Positions 31,521 through 43,300 of a DNA stretch of 64,000 nt are shown here, one piece after another. Position 1 is the first letter of the stretch. The number at the start of each line of letters is the position of its first letter. The DNA lies in the NCBI GenBank assembly GCA_907163375.1, contig CAJQUW010000506.1, forward strand, positions 275,262 through 339,261, given 5' to 3'. The notes under the pieces were generated by a model that saw nothing but the letters and a program-made list of their open reading frames with translations, did not search any database and was not told the origin of the DNA. A program made the position numbers and the translations under genes. This DNA is from Prostheceraeus crozeri. Lineage: Eukaryota > Platyhelminthes > Polycladida > Euryleptidae.

Positions 31521-32787
31521 GTGCTGAACAATGTCTGACAATAATTTTAAGCTGGTGTTATAACGGTGATCCTTTAAGGCGTTAGCAGGACATGAACAAG
31601 TCGCCTCTCGGTCTGGGAACATTATTCTATGAGCTCTTTTGCTGACAGATTCAACTTTGTCCGACAAGGTAGCATTTAGACCCACGAAGCAAGGAGAAGC
31701 GTACTCAAGAACTGGTCTTATTGTTGAGGTGAACACCTGATGTAATTCTTGAGGTGACAGATATGGCTTTAAGTTTCGAAGGAGGTAAAGCCTCTTGTTG
31801 GACAGAGAAATAATGTTTCTCACATGACTTGACCAGCTCATATTGTTCGTCAGGGTGATGCCCAAGATTTTGACCCTGTCGACAATCTGCAGAGAAGAGT
31901 TAAAATTGACATTGAGATTTCGATTTGCGCATAATAATAATTTTGACTTTGATTCGTTCAGCACAAGGTCGTTACTTTCACACCACACATGTATCGATTT
32001 CAGTTCTTCTTCAATATGCATTTGTAGGCTTCTTTCTTCTCGTGGTATAGGGAGCACCATCGTCACATCGTCCGCGTATTTTACAAGTACGGTCGCACTT
32101 CTCGTAGTATCAAGATCACCAATGAAGGCAGTAAACAAAGATGGTGAAAGCACTGAACCCTGAGCGACGCCCCTATGTATTTGAATGCTGTTAGAAAATA
32201 CACCATTGACTTTCACTTTGGCAGTTCTATTTTGGAAATAATCTTCTAGCCAAATGATGAATCCTGTGGGAAGGCCTTCCTGATGTAATTTATCGAGAAG
32301 CAGTTTGATGTTAATCCTGTCAAAAGCTTTCGACATGTCGAGACTGAGGACGGCAGATCCCTTGGTGGAAGTGTCATCAACTTGTCTAAAAATTGAATCA
32401 ATTATTTTTATGAGTGCTGACGTTGTAGACGCTTGCTTTCTGAAACCATGTTGGCAGGACCCACTGACTTCTAAGAACTTAGATTCCAGTCGTTTCAATA
32501 TTATTCTCTCCAAAAATTTCATTGGTAGAGGCATTGTTGTGATTTGTCGCAGCTGTTCGATTCGTGGTGGAGTTGTTTTGGGTATAGGGCAAATTTTGTC
32601 CAACTTTCCATTTTAATGGCATTTTTCGTAGATTCATTGAACTCTGGAGGATGTAAGTCAACGGACCACAGATCGCATCTGCGAGAACAGCGAAAAATTT
32701 AGTTGGGATGCCATCTATACCAGATGCCTTCTTCGTGTCTGTTTTAGAATTAGTTTTACATCTTCTGCGGAAATATTGAGGTTCCAA
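31515..32787 (-). pseudogene. LINE ORF2 reverse transcriptase
   Basis: The RT begins in one frame (32787-32600) with SGIDGIPTKFFAVLADA, then shifts near 32600 to a second frame: PMKFLERIILKRLES, QHGFRKQASTT, motif A LSLDMSKAFDRI, motif B GVAQGSVLSPSLF and motif C VKYADDVTMV. A thumb and a C-terminal helical region follow up to the Maverick edge at 31515. The frame technically runs on into the Maverick TIR to 31437, but those last codons are not part of the enzyme; its true end lies at 9978-9841. Confidence 0.9.
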
Positions 32788-33990
32788 CCGTCGTCCATGT
32801 ATGAAGGAGATAAAGCAGTAGATTGTTGGCTCTGGTAAGTGTTACGGTAAAGTAGTTGTGCCTCTTCTATATGGCTGGCTATTTTATCAGCACAGCGTTG
32901 GTCGCCGCCAAATTCCAATGATAGCATGGTCAACGGGTTATCTGATTGCTTCGTATTACTGAAATCATTTACAATTTCCCATAAACCGTTTGTTGTAGAT
33001 TTCATTTTATTTGCAGTTATCAATTTCGATTTGTAGATTTCATGCTTCACTTTAATCTTAAGATAGTTGTACTTTTCCCAGTCTTTTCGCCTGAAAGCAT
33101 CCCATCTTTGGTTGATAAGATATTTTGTCAATGGCGTCATCCAGCATTTATCTCTTTTAGTTAAAGTAGTGGAGTGCTGCGGGATGCATGTCTTGATCTT
33201 CTCCTTCATGGTGTTCTCAAATATGTTCCATTGCTCATTTACGTTGTCAGCATTATAGAGGCCGTTCCAGTCTTGGTAGGAGAGGTCGTCATACAACTTT
33301 GACAGGTGTGAACTCCGGTAATCAAACAGGATGTGCTTTCTTTCTGTACACTGATTTCTTGTAATTTCTGCACGATTGGGGTGGGCAACAACCATTAAAT
33401 GATCTGAAGTTGATATTGGAGAGTCATACGTCACATTATTGGATAAATATACAGACGACAATTCGAAGGATATCAGCATATGGTCCAAAACGTTAGCTTG
33501 TCGGGTCGGTTTCTTTATAATGTCGTTGAGATCAAGATCGTCGCATAGTTTTGCAGTTTTCAAATGATTGAAATCGCCCAGTAATATTATGTTTAGTGAG
33601 GGATTTCGAGCACGTAAATTATCAACTGCGTCGACAATTTTCCCATGTGTATCTCTGAGTTGGTCAGCGTTCAAGGATGGAGGGATGTATAGACATATTA
33701 TTACTGTATTACAAGTAAGCACTTCGGGAAGCAGACAGTCGATTTCAGGGATATTTATTGTACAGTCTATCACTCGGAAATGATAATAGTCTCGAATGTA
33801 AATAGCAATTCCTCCTCCCCGAAGTGTGGTTCTATCTTTCCGGAGAAGACGATACCCCGGGATTGATACGAGATTGTCTTCTATCTCTGGATGTAACCAG
33901 GATTCTGTAATGCACATAATGTCCGTTCTCTTCAAAGCGGCGATAATGGATAATTCATCAACCTTGGGCAACAAAGAACGATATTTGTGA
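32715..33990 (-). pseudogene. LINE ORF2 AP-type endonuclease and linker
   Basis: An open stretch from near 33990 to 32715 encodes an apurinic-endonuclease-like domain: TESWLH, a GGGIAIYIR strand, ILLGDFNH and SDHLMVV carry the catalytic Glu, Asp/Asn and His of the family. It nicks target DNA to start reverse transcription. A linker rich in Lys and Trp follows (WMTPLTKYLINQRWDAFRRK) before the RT. The frame ends near 32715, where a frameshift links it to the RT. No clear ATG is visible for ORF2; a TGA precedes the open region. Confidence 0.88.
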
Positions 33991-34127
33991 GTAAAATTAT
34001 CGGGTCAACATGCCTGTTTTTCTGATAAAAGAAACGCTGATAATGTGAGTTAAAATTCAATACCGAAAATGCTGGTTTGCATCATATACTTTCTGGTCTT
34101 CTACATACACCGATCCTTTCCGGATGG

Positions 34128-34760
34128 TTACTCTTTTTCCGTTGTCTCAGTTTTGTTTCGCTCCTGCTTTCTTCGTTCACGGAGATCTTTATCGATTGCC
34201 TGCTGTACGGGAGTCAAGTCGTGATTCAAAAATATGTTTTTGAATTGATCGAGTCCACGTAACTTGTTCCTTGATTGAAGAATTCTATCCTTCATCGTTG
34301 TATCAGAGAAGACGAGTCTGATGGGTCTACTGTAATCAGCTTTAGGTTTGCCGAGACGTTGAAATCCAATGCAATGGTTCTCCAGTTCAAAATTGCTGTT
34401 CGTTGTCTTTAGAACCGCGTTGATTTGTTTCTCTGAGTCTTGATTTTCTGAAATACCTTTTATTATAAGATTTGGTCTTCTGATTTCTCTTTCATGCCTT
34501 TCTATTAGCTTTCCTTGGATTTCAATTGTTTTTTCAAGGTCGAGAACTTTTTCCTTTAATTTGCAGTTGTCTTCTAAAATTAGATCCAACTTTTTGTTTA
34601 TTTCAATTAGCAATGGGTTGCTGTTTGTGTTTTGGTTTCCCTTATCTTCTAAACTTTCTTTCAGGTACAAAACAGCTTCAATTAGTTGTGCCTTTGAATA
34701 GTTTTTACCTCTTACTTGATCACATGATAGAGCAACAATTTCATTAGCCTTTTCATGCAA
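34128..34760 (-). CDS. LINE ORF1 (coiled coil plus RRM-like), 5' end uncertain
   Basis: Two hundred and ten open codons. The first half is a coiled coil (INKKLDLILEDNCKLKEKVL and similar), the second contains RRPNLIIKGISENQDSEK and RPIRLVFSDTTMKDRIL, an RRM-type RNA-binding domain as in L1/L2-class ORF1 proteins, and then a Lys/Arg-rich tail. In the family it binds element RNA and forms the ribonucleoprotein. There is no in-frame ATG at the N-terminus, and an in-frame TAG lies just upstream, so the true start is probably lost. Confidence 0.75.
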   Translation of the reverse strand: MHEKANEIVALSCDQVRGKNYSKAQLIEAVLYLKESLEDKGNQNTNSNPLLIEINKKLDLILEDNCKLKEKVLDLEKTIEIQGKLIERHEREIRRPNLIIKGISENQDSEKQINAVLKTTNSNFELENHCIGFQRLGKPKADYSRPIRLVFSDTTMKDRILQSRNKLRGLDQFKNIFLNHDLTPVQQAIDKDLRERRKQERNKTETTEKE

Positions 34761-34804
34761 CTCACTGCAATATCTCTAGCGTCACTTAGGGCAAAACATT
34801 CAAC

Positions 34805-34875
34805 TGGTCGGATTCGCACCCAGTTCCTAGAGACGAAACTGCTACCGCAACCAGTGGACTACCGACGCACTGGTC
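34805..34875 (-). repeat. tRNA-like segment upstream of the LINE
   Basis: On the minus strand an A-box-like TAGTCCACTGG (34861-34851) and a B-box-like GGTGCGAATCC (34820-34810) sit about 40 bases apart. CCAGTG...CACTGG forms a short inverted repeat nearby. A full cloverleaf is not convincing, so a tRNA-derived SINE remnant is likely. It lies about 45 bp upstream of ORF1 in the same orientation. Confidence 0.5.
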
Positions 34876-34884
34876 AGTGAGACG

Positions 34885-35116
34885 TGTCTTTGTAAGCTGT
34901 TGCAAATTGTACCTTATGTCTAATTTCTATGTGTGTGTTTTAGTAGCATGTTTTAATTACATGCACCTTGTAAAGTTATCTGAAATAAACCTTTCGAGTA
35001 TTGGTTTCACTTTCGTGTGCCATGCTTGCAACAACACCTTCGTTCTGACGACATTGATTTCATGTATACTTAAATTATTAATTCATGCTATTTAATTCAA
35101 TACAATACAAACTACA
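34885..35116 (+). repeat. Probable 5' LTR of a truncated gypsy-type element
   Basis: Starts TGTCTTTG, contains AATAAA at about 34984 as a poly-A signal, and ends near ACTACA just before TTGGCGTTAGCGAGCAGG, which has the style of gypsy primer-binding and leader regions. There is no second LTR in the window to confirm the ends. Confidence 0.45.
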
Positions 35117-35152
35117 TCAATTGGCGTTAGCGAGCAGGATTATTTATACAAG

Positions 35153-35826
35153 ATGAGTTCCGAATTAGAAAGGTTGGATATTCATTCGTCCAAATGTACG
35201 GACTGGTTCACCAGGTTTGAACTATATTGCTTGACCAATGATAAAGTCGATCCTACCACGAATAAAACTGCATTTTTATTAACATTAGCCGGTGCAGAAG
35301 CATATAAGCTAATCAAGAATCTAGCTTTCCTAAGACACCCGATTCTTTGACTACTACTGAGATTCGCGATTTAGTCGTGAAACACACCACTCCACAGAAT
35401 TATGAAATTGCTGAACGGTCCAAGTTCTATTCGCTCTATCGGCGTTCCGATCAGACAGTGCGTGATTTTATTGTACAGATGCAGGGACAGGCCTCCACGT
35501 GTAATTTCGGGTCTTCCTTGGAGGAGCACTTGCGAGACAGGTTAGTAGCTGGCATTAATCACAATGAAATTAAGAAGAAATTGTTGTTGGAAACCTCCTT
35601 GACTTATTCTAAAGCTAAACAGATTTGCGAATCATTTGTTGACATAACGGCAGCGATATCCAAAAACGAAACAGAGTTAGTTGTTCACAAAATTCACAGT
35701 TCTTCCAGGAAAAAATTCAGTGCAAATTCAAGATTCCAGAAATCACATCAGCCGAGTAGACTTAATCATAATTCATTTCCACAAAATTCCAGTTCTAATA
35801 CTAGTCAGTTTGGAAAATGTTTATAG
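35153..35826 (+). pseudogene. Truncated gag of a second Ty3/gypsy-type element
   Basis: The ATG at 35153 opens a gag N-terminus (CTDWFTRFELYCLTNDK, LLTLAGAEAYKLIKNL). A frameshift near 35330 moves to the frame at 35347-35826, with a typical capsid core (FYSLYRRSDQTVRDFIVQMQ, LRDRLVAGI, KAKQICESF). Sequence similarity to gypsy ends abruptly near 35826, before any zinc knuckle or pol, where the satellite-associated DNA starts. It is a dead fragment. In the intact family, Gag forms the particle that carries the RNA. Confidence 0.8.
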
Positions 35827-36075
35827 TAGTAAGGAAGTGACAAACACCAGATAGCGCAAGATGGCCGCCATCGCTGACGTCCCCCCCCCTCCCCTTCCCC
35901 TCCCCCCCCTCTGGAACGGCAGAGTGTCGTGGTCGGCCGCCGTGGTGCTTCGGGTCTGAGTGTCGTGGTGGACTTGGGCGACCGCCAGGATTAGTCTTGA
36001 GGCAATAGTGTGTGATGTTTTTCGTGTAATCTGCTGAATGTTGGGTTGTAAAATGGGTTGTTTCGAGTGGAAGGA
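35827..36075. other. GC-rich boundary segment of the satellite array
   Basis: About 250 bp with little similarity to the monomer. It contains CGCTGACGTCC followed by a long C-rich tract, then CpG-rich unique sequence. The stretch GCAAGATGGCCGCCATC resembles a YY1-type promoter motif and TGACGTC a CRE core. It may be the diverged outermost monomer or a relic of the source sequence. Confidence 0.5.
35881..35909 (-). repeat. G-quadruplex-capable tract
   Basis: The plus strand has C runs of 9, 4, 4 and 8 separated by one or two T. On the minus strand this gives four G runs with one- or two-base loops, the classic G4 pattern. It lies at the left edge of the satellite. Confidence 0.75.
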
Positions 36076-39000
36076 GTGGTCGGATGAGAAAACGGAGGTC
36101 GGATTCGTATTCAGCGTGAAATTCTGCATCGGTATGGTGAGTTTCAAGGCAATCGGTGAGAAAAAATTTTCAACATTTTTCGAAAAACGACAGAGTTAGA
36201 ATTTGGGACGTTTTGGTGTGTAGCGTCAAAACGAAGCATCGGATGAGAAAACGGAGGCCAGATTCGGATTCAGCGTGAAATTCTCTATCTGTATGGTGAG
36301 TTTCAAGTCAATCGGAGAGAAAAAATTTTTCTGACCTCCCCCCCCCTGGACAGCTTGCTTCCAGTGGACGGATTTTGTCGTGCGATAGCTCGTTTGAAAG
36401 CTAAGAGTGAGACAAATTCAGTGAAAGAATCGGCTTGTTCGTATCTGCCTTCGTTTAGATGTGAGACGCCATTTAAGATTTTGGGAGATTGTCGAAAAAC
36501 GACAGAGTTAGAATTTGGGACGTTTTGGGCTGTAGCTTCAAAACGAAGCATCGGATTGGAAAACGGATTTCAGATTTGGAATCAGCGTGAAATTCTCTAT
36601 CTGTATGGTGAATTTGAACGCAATCGGAGAGAAAAATTTCGCTGACTCCCCCCCCCTCTGGACAGCTTGCTTCGATCTTGGCTTCCAGTGGACGGATTTT
36701 GTCGTGCCATAGCTCGTTTGAAAGCTAAGAGTGAGACAAATTCACTGAAAGAATCGGCTTGTTCCTATCTGTCTTCGTTTAGATGTGAGACGCCATTTAA
36801 GATTTTGGGAGATTGTCGAAAAACGACAGAGTTAGAATTTGGGACGTTTTGGTGTGTAGCGTCAAAACGAAGCATCGGATTGGAAAACGGATTTCAGATT
36901 TGGAATCAGCGTGAAATTCTCTATCTGTATGGTGAATTTGAACGCAATCGGAGAGAAAAAATTTTCGCTGACTCCCCCCCCCCTCTGGACAGCTTGCTTC
37001 GATTTTGGCTTCCAGTGGACGGATTTTGTCGTGCCATAGCTCGTTTGAAAGCTAAGAGTGAGACAAATTCACTGAAAGAATCGGCTTGTTCCTATCTGTC
37101 TTCGTTTAGATGTGAGACGCCATTTAAGATTTTGGGAGATTGTCGAAAAACGACAGAGTTAGAATTTGGGACGTTTTGGTGTGTAGCGTCAAAACGAAGC
37201 ATCGGATTGGAAAACGGATTTCAGATTTGGAATCAGCGTGAAATTCTCTATCTGTATGGTGAATTTGAACGCAATCGGAGAGAAAAATTTCGCTGACTCC
37301 CCCCCCCTCTGGACAGCTTGCTTCGATTTTGGCTTCCAGTGGACGGATTTTGTCGTGCCATAGCTCGTTTGAAAGCTAAGAGTGAGACAAATTCACTGAA
37401 AGAATCGCTTGTTCCTATCTGTCTTCGTTTAGATGTGAGACGCCATTTAAGATTTTGGGAGATTGTCGAAAAACGACAGAGTTAGAATTTGGGACGTTTT
37501 GGGCTGTAGCTTCAAAACGAAGCATCGGATTGGAAAACGGATTTCAGATTTGGAATCAGCGTGAAATTCTCTATCTGTATGGTGAATTTGAACGCCATCG
37601 GAGAGAAAAAATTTTCGCTGACTCCCCCCCCCTCTGGACAGCTTGCTTCGATTTTGGCTTCCAGTGGACGGATTTTGTCGTGCCATAGCTCGTTTGAAAG
37701 CTAAGAGTGAGACAAATTCACTGAAAGAATCGGCTTGTTCCTATCTGTCTTCGTTTAGATGTGAGACGCCATTTAAGATTTTGGGAGATTGTCGAAAAAC
37801 GACAGAGTTAGAATTTGGGACGTTTTGGTGTGTAGCGTCAAAACGAAGCATCGGATTGGAAAACGGATTTCAGATTTGGAATCAGCGTGAAATTCTCTAT
37901 CTGTATGGTGAATTTGAACGCAATCGGAGAGAAAAAATTTTCGCTGACTCCCCCCCCCTCTGGACAGCTCGCTTCGATTTTGGCTTCCAGTGGACGGATT
38001 TTGTCGTGCCATAGCTCGTTTGAAAGCTAAGAGTGAGACAAATTCACTGAAAGAATCGGCTTGTTCCTATCTGTCTTCGTTTAGATGTGAGACGCCATTT
38101 AAGATTTTGGGAGATTGTCGAAAAACGACAGAGTTAGAATTTGGGACGTTTTGGGCTGTAGCTTCAAAACGAAGCATCGGATTGGAAAACGGATTTCAGA
38201 TTTGGAATCAGCGTGAAATTCTCTATCTGTATGGTGAATTTGAACGCCATCGGAGAGAAAAAATTTTCGCTGACTCCCCCCCCCCTCTGGACAGCTTGCT
38301 TCGATTTTGGCTTCCAGTGGACGGATTTTGTCGTGCCATAGCTCGTTTGAAAGCTAAGAGTGAGACAAATTCACTGAAAGAATCGGCTTGTTCCTATCTG
38401 TCTTCGTTTAGATGTGAGACGCCATTTAAGATTTTGGGACATTGTCGAAAAACGACAGAGTTAGAATTTGGGACGTTTTGGTGTGTAGCGTCAAAACGAA
38501 GCATCGGATTGGAAAACGGATTTCAGATTTGGAATCAGCGTGAAATTCTCTATCTGTATGGTGAATTTAAACGCAATCGGAGAGGAAAATTTCGCTGACT
38601 CCCCCCCCTCTGGACAACTTGCTTCGATCTTGGCTTCCAGTGGACGGATTTTGTCGTGCCATAGCTCGTTTGAAAGCTAAGAGTGAGACAAATTCACTGA
38701 AAGAATCGGCTTGTTCCTATCTGTCTTCGTTTAGATGTGAGACGCCATTTAAGATTTTGGGAGATTGTCGAAAAACGACAGAGTTAGAATTTGGGACGTT
38801 TTGGTGTGTAGCGTCAAAACGAAGCATCGGATGAGAAAACGGAGGCCAGATTCGGATTCAGCGTGAAATTCTCTATCTGTATGGTGAGTTTCAAGTCAAT
38901 CGGAGAGAAAAATTTTCGATGACTCCCCCCCCCTCTGGACAGCTTGCTTCGATTTTGGCTTCCAGTGGACGGATTTTGTCGTGCCATAGCTCGTTTGAAA

Positions 39001-42000
39001 GCTAAGAGTGAGACAAATTCACTGAAAGAATCGGCTTGTTCCTATCTGTCTTCGTTTAGATGTGAGACGCCATTTAAGATTTTGGGAGATTGTCGAAAAA
39101 CGACAGAGTTAGAATTTGGGACGTTTTGGTGTGTAGCGTCAAAACGAAGCATCGGATTGGAAAACGGATTTCAGATTTGGAATCAGCGTGAAATTCTCTA
39201 TCTGTATGGTGAATTTGAACGCCATCGGAGAGAAAAAATTTTCGCTGACTCCCCCCCCCCTCTGGACAGCTTGCTTCGATTTTGGCTTCCAGTGGACGGA
39301 TTTTGTCGTGCCATAGCTCGTTTGAAAGCTAAGAGTGAGACAAATTCACTGAAAGAATCGGCTTGTTCCTATCTGTCTTCGTTTAGATGTGAGACGCCAT
39401 TTAAGATTTTGGGAGATTGTCGAAAAACGACAGAGTTAGAATTTGGGACGTTTTGGTGTGTAGCGTCAAAACGAAGCATCGGATGAGAAAACGGAGGCCA
39501 GATTCGGAATCAGCGTGAAATTCTCTATCTGTATGGTGAGTTTCAAGTCAATCGGAGAGAAAAAATTTTCGCTGACTCCCCCCCCCTCTGGACAGCTCGC
39601 TTCGATTTTGGCTTCCAGTGGACGGATTTTGTCGTGCCATAGCTCGTTTGAAAGCTAAGAGTGAGACAAATTCACTGAAAGAATCGGCTTGTTCCTATCT
39701 GTCTTCGTTTAGATGTGAGACGCCATTTAAGATTTTGGGACATTGGCGAAAAACGACAGAGTTAGAATTTGGGACGTTTTGGTGTGTAGCGCCAAAACGA
39801 AGCATCGGATGAGAAAACGGAGGCCAGATTCGGATTCAGCGTGAAATTCTCTATCTGTATGGTGAGTTTCAAGTCAATCGGAGAGAAAAAATTTTTCTGA
39901 CCTCCCCCCCCCTCTGGACAGCTCGCTTCGATTTTGGCTTCCAGTGGACGGATTTTGTCGTGCCATAGCTCGTTTGAAAGCTAAGAGTGAGACAAATTCA
40001 CTGAAAGAATCGGCTTGTTCCTATCTGTCTTCGTTTAGATGTGAGACGCCATTTAAGATTTTGGGAGATTGTCGAAAAACGACAGAGTTAGAATTTGGGA
40101 CGTTTTGGTGTGTAGCGTCAAAACGAAGCATCGGATGAGAAAACGGAGGCCAGATTCTGATTCCGCGTGAAATTCTGCATCGGTATGGTGAATTTGAACG
40201 CCATCGGAGAGAAAAAATTTTCGCTGACTTCCCCCCCCTCTGGACAGCTTGCTTCGATTTTGGCTTCCAGTGGACGGATTTTGTCGTGCCATAGCTCGTT
40301 TGAAAGCTAAGAGTGAGACAAATTCACTGAAAGAATCGGCTTGTTCCTATCTGTCTTCGTTTAGATGTGAGACGCCATTTAAGATTTTGGGAGATTGTCG
40401 AAAAACGACAGAGTTAGAATTTGGGACGTTTTGGGCTCTAGCTTCAAAACGAAGCATCGGATGAGAAAACGGAGGCCAGATTCGGATTCCGCGTGAAATT
40501 CTGCATTGGTATGGTGAATTTGAACGCCATCGGAGAGAAAAAATTTTCGCTGACTCCCCCCCCCCTCTGGACAGCTCGCTTCGATTTTGGCTTCCAGTGG
40601 ACGGATTTTGTCGTGCCATAGCTCGTTTGAAAGCTAAGAGTGAGACAAATTCACTGAAAGAATCGGCTTGTTCCTATCTGTCTTCGTTTAGATGTGAGAC
40701 GCCATTTAAGATTTTGGGAGATTGTCGAAAAACGACAGAGTTAGAATTTGGGACGTTTTGGTGTGTAGCGTCAAAACGAAGCATCGGATTGGAAAACGGA
40801 TTTCAGATTTGGAATCAGCGTGAAATTCTCTATCTGTATGGTGAATTTGAACGCAATCGGAGAGAAAAATTTCGCTGACTCCCCCCCCCTCTGGACAGCT
40901 TGCTTCGATTTTGGCTTCCAGTGGACGGATTTTGTCGTGCCATAGCTCGTTTGAAAGCTAAGAGTGAGACAAATTCACTGAAAGAATCGGCTTGTTCCTA
41001 TCTGTCTTCGTTTAGATGTGAGACGCCATTTAAGATTTTGGGAGATTGTCGAAAAACGACAGAGTTAGAATTTGGGACGTTTTGGGCTGTAGCTTCAAAA
41101 CGAAGCATCGGATTGGAAAACGGATTTCAGATTTGGAATCAGCGTGAAATTCTCTATCTGTATGGTGAATTTGAACGCAATCGGAGAGAAAAATTTCGCT
41201 GACTCCCCCCCCCCCTCTGGACAGCTTGCTTCGATCTTGGCTTCCAGTGGACGGATTTTGTCGTGCCATAGCTCGTTTGAAAGCTAAGAGTGAGACAAAT
41301 TCACTGAAAGAATCGGCTTGTTCCTATCTGTCTTCGTTTAGATGTGAGACGCCATTTAAGATTTTGGGAGATTGTCGAAAAACGACAGAGTTAGAATTTG
41401 GGACGTTTTGGGCTGTAGCGTCAAAACGAAGCATCGGATTGGAAAACGGATTTCAGATTTGGAATCAGCGTGAAATTCTCTATCTGTATGGTGAATTTGA
41501 ACGCAATCGGAGAGAAAAATTTCGCTGACTCCCCCCCCCTCTGGACAGCTTGCTTCGATCTTGGCTTCCAGTGGACGGATTTTGTCGTGCCATAGCTCGT
41601 TTGAAAGCTAAGAGTGAGACAAATTCACTGAAAGAATCGGCTTGTTCCTATCTGTCTTCGTTTAGATGTGAGACGCCATTTAAGATTTTGGGACATTGTC
41701 GAAAAACGACAGAGTTAGAATTTGGGACGTTTTGGTATGTAGCGTCAAAACGAAGCATCGGATGAGAAAACGGAGGCCAGATTCGGATTCAGCGTGAAAT
41801 TCTCTATCTGTATGGTGAGTTTCAAGTCAACCGGAGAGAAAAAATTTTGCTGACTTCCCCCCCCTCTGGACAGCTCGCTTCGATTTTGGCTTCCAGTGGA
41901 CGGATTTTGTCGTGCCATAGCTCGTTTGAAAGCTAAGAGTGAGACAAATTCACTGAAAGAATCGGCTTGTTCCTATCTGTCTTCGTTTAGATGTGAGACG

Positions 42001-43300
42001 CCATTTAAGATTTTGGGAGATTGTCGAAAAACGACAGAGTTAGAATTTGGGACGTTTTGGGCTGTAGCTTCAAAACGAAGCATCGGATTGGAAAACGGAT
42101 TTCAGATTTGGAATCAGCGTGAAATTCTCTATCTGTATGGTGAATTTGAACGCAATCGGAGAGAAAAATTTCGCTGACTCCCCCCCCCCTCTGGACAGCT
42201 TGCTTCGATTTTGGCTTCCAGTGGACGGATTTTGTCGTGCCATAGCTCGTTTGAAAGCTAAGAGTGAGACAAATTCACTGAAAGAATCGGCTTGTTCCTA
42301 TCTGTCTTCGTTTAGATGTGAGACGCCATTTAAGATTTTGGGAGATTGTCGAAAAACGACAGAGTTAGAATTTGGGACGTTTTGGGCTGTAGCTTCAAAA
42401 CGAAGCATCGGATTGGAAAACGGATTTCAGATTTGGAATCAGCGTGAAATTCTCTATCTGTATGGTGAGTTTCAAGTCAATCGGAGAGAAAAATTTCGCT
42501 GACTCCCCCCCCCTCTGGACAGCTCGCTTCGATTTTGGCTTCCAGTGGACGGATTTTGTCGTGCCATAGCTCGTTTGAAAGCTAAGAGTGAGACAAATTC
42601 ACTGAAAGAATCGGCTTGTTCCTATCTGTCTTCGTTTAGATGTGAGACGCCATTTAAGATTTTGGGAGATTGTCGAAAAACGACAGAGTTAGAATTTGGG
42701 ACGTTTTGGGCTGTAGCTTCAAAACGAAGCATCGGATTGGAAAACGGATTTCAGATTTGGAATCAGCGTGAAATTCTCTATCTGTATGGTGAGTTTGAAC
42801 GCAATCGGAGAGAAAAAATTTTCGCTGACTCCCCCCCCCCTCTGGACAGCTCGCTTCGATTTTGGCTTCCAGTGGACGGATTTAGTCGTGCCATAGCTCG
42901 TTTGAAAGCTAAGAGTGAGACAAATTCACTGAAAGAATCGGCTTGTTCCTATCTGTCTTCGTTTAGATGTGAGACGCCATTTAAGATTTTGGGAGATTGT
43001 CGAAAAACGACAGAGTTAGAATTTGGGACGTTTTGGGCTGTAGCTTCAAAACGAAGCATCGGATTGGAAAACGGATTTCAGATTTGGAATCAGCGTGAAA
43101 TTCTCTATCTGTATGGTGAATTTCAAGTCAATCGGAGAGAAAAATTTCGCTGACTCCCCCCCCCTCTGGACAGCTTGCTTCGATTTTGGCTTCCAGTGGA
43201 CGGATTTTGTCGTGCCATAGCTCGTTTGAAAGCTAAGAGTGAGACAAATTCACTGAAAGAATCGGCTTGTTCCTATCTGTCTTCGTTTAGATGTGAGACG
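36076..43300. repeat. Satellite zone 1 (GAGATTGTCG type)
   Basis: Most units read GGGAGATTGTCG, mix TGTGTAGCGTC with GCTGTAGCTTC, and often have GTGAATTTGAACGC before the C run. Exceptions with GACATTG occur near 38438, 39738 and 41691. Confidence 0.75.

Larger units (their letters stand above)
31515..34760 (-). mobile_element. CR1/L2-like LINE, interrupted by the Maverick
   Basis: ORF1 (34760-34128) and ORF2 (about 33990-31515, resuming at 9978-9841) are both on the minus strand. The endonuclease is of the AP type and the RT has a YADD box, as in the CR1/L2/Jockey supergroup. No in-frame ATG is seen at the start of ORF1, so the 5' end is probably truncated. Frameshifts near 32600 and 32740 show the copy is old. 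Confidence 0.9.
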
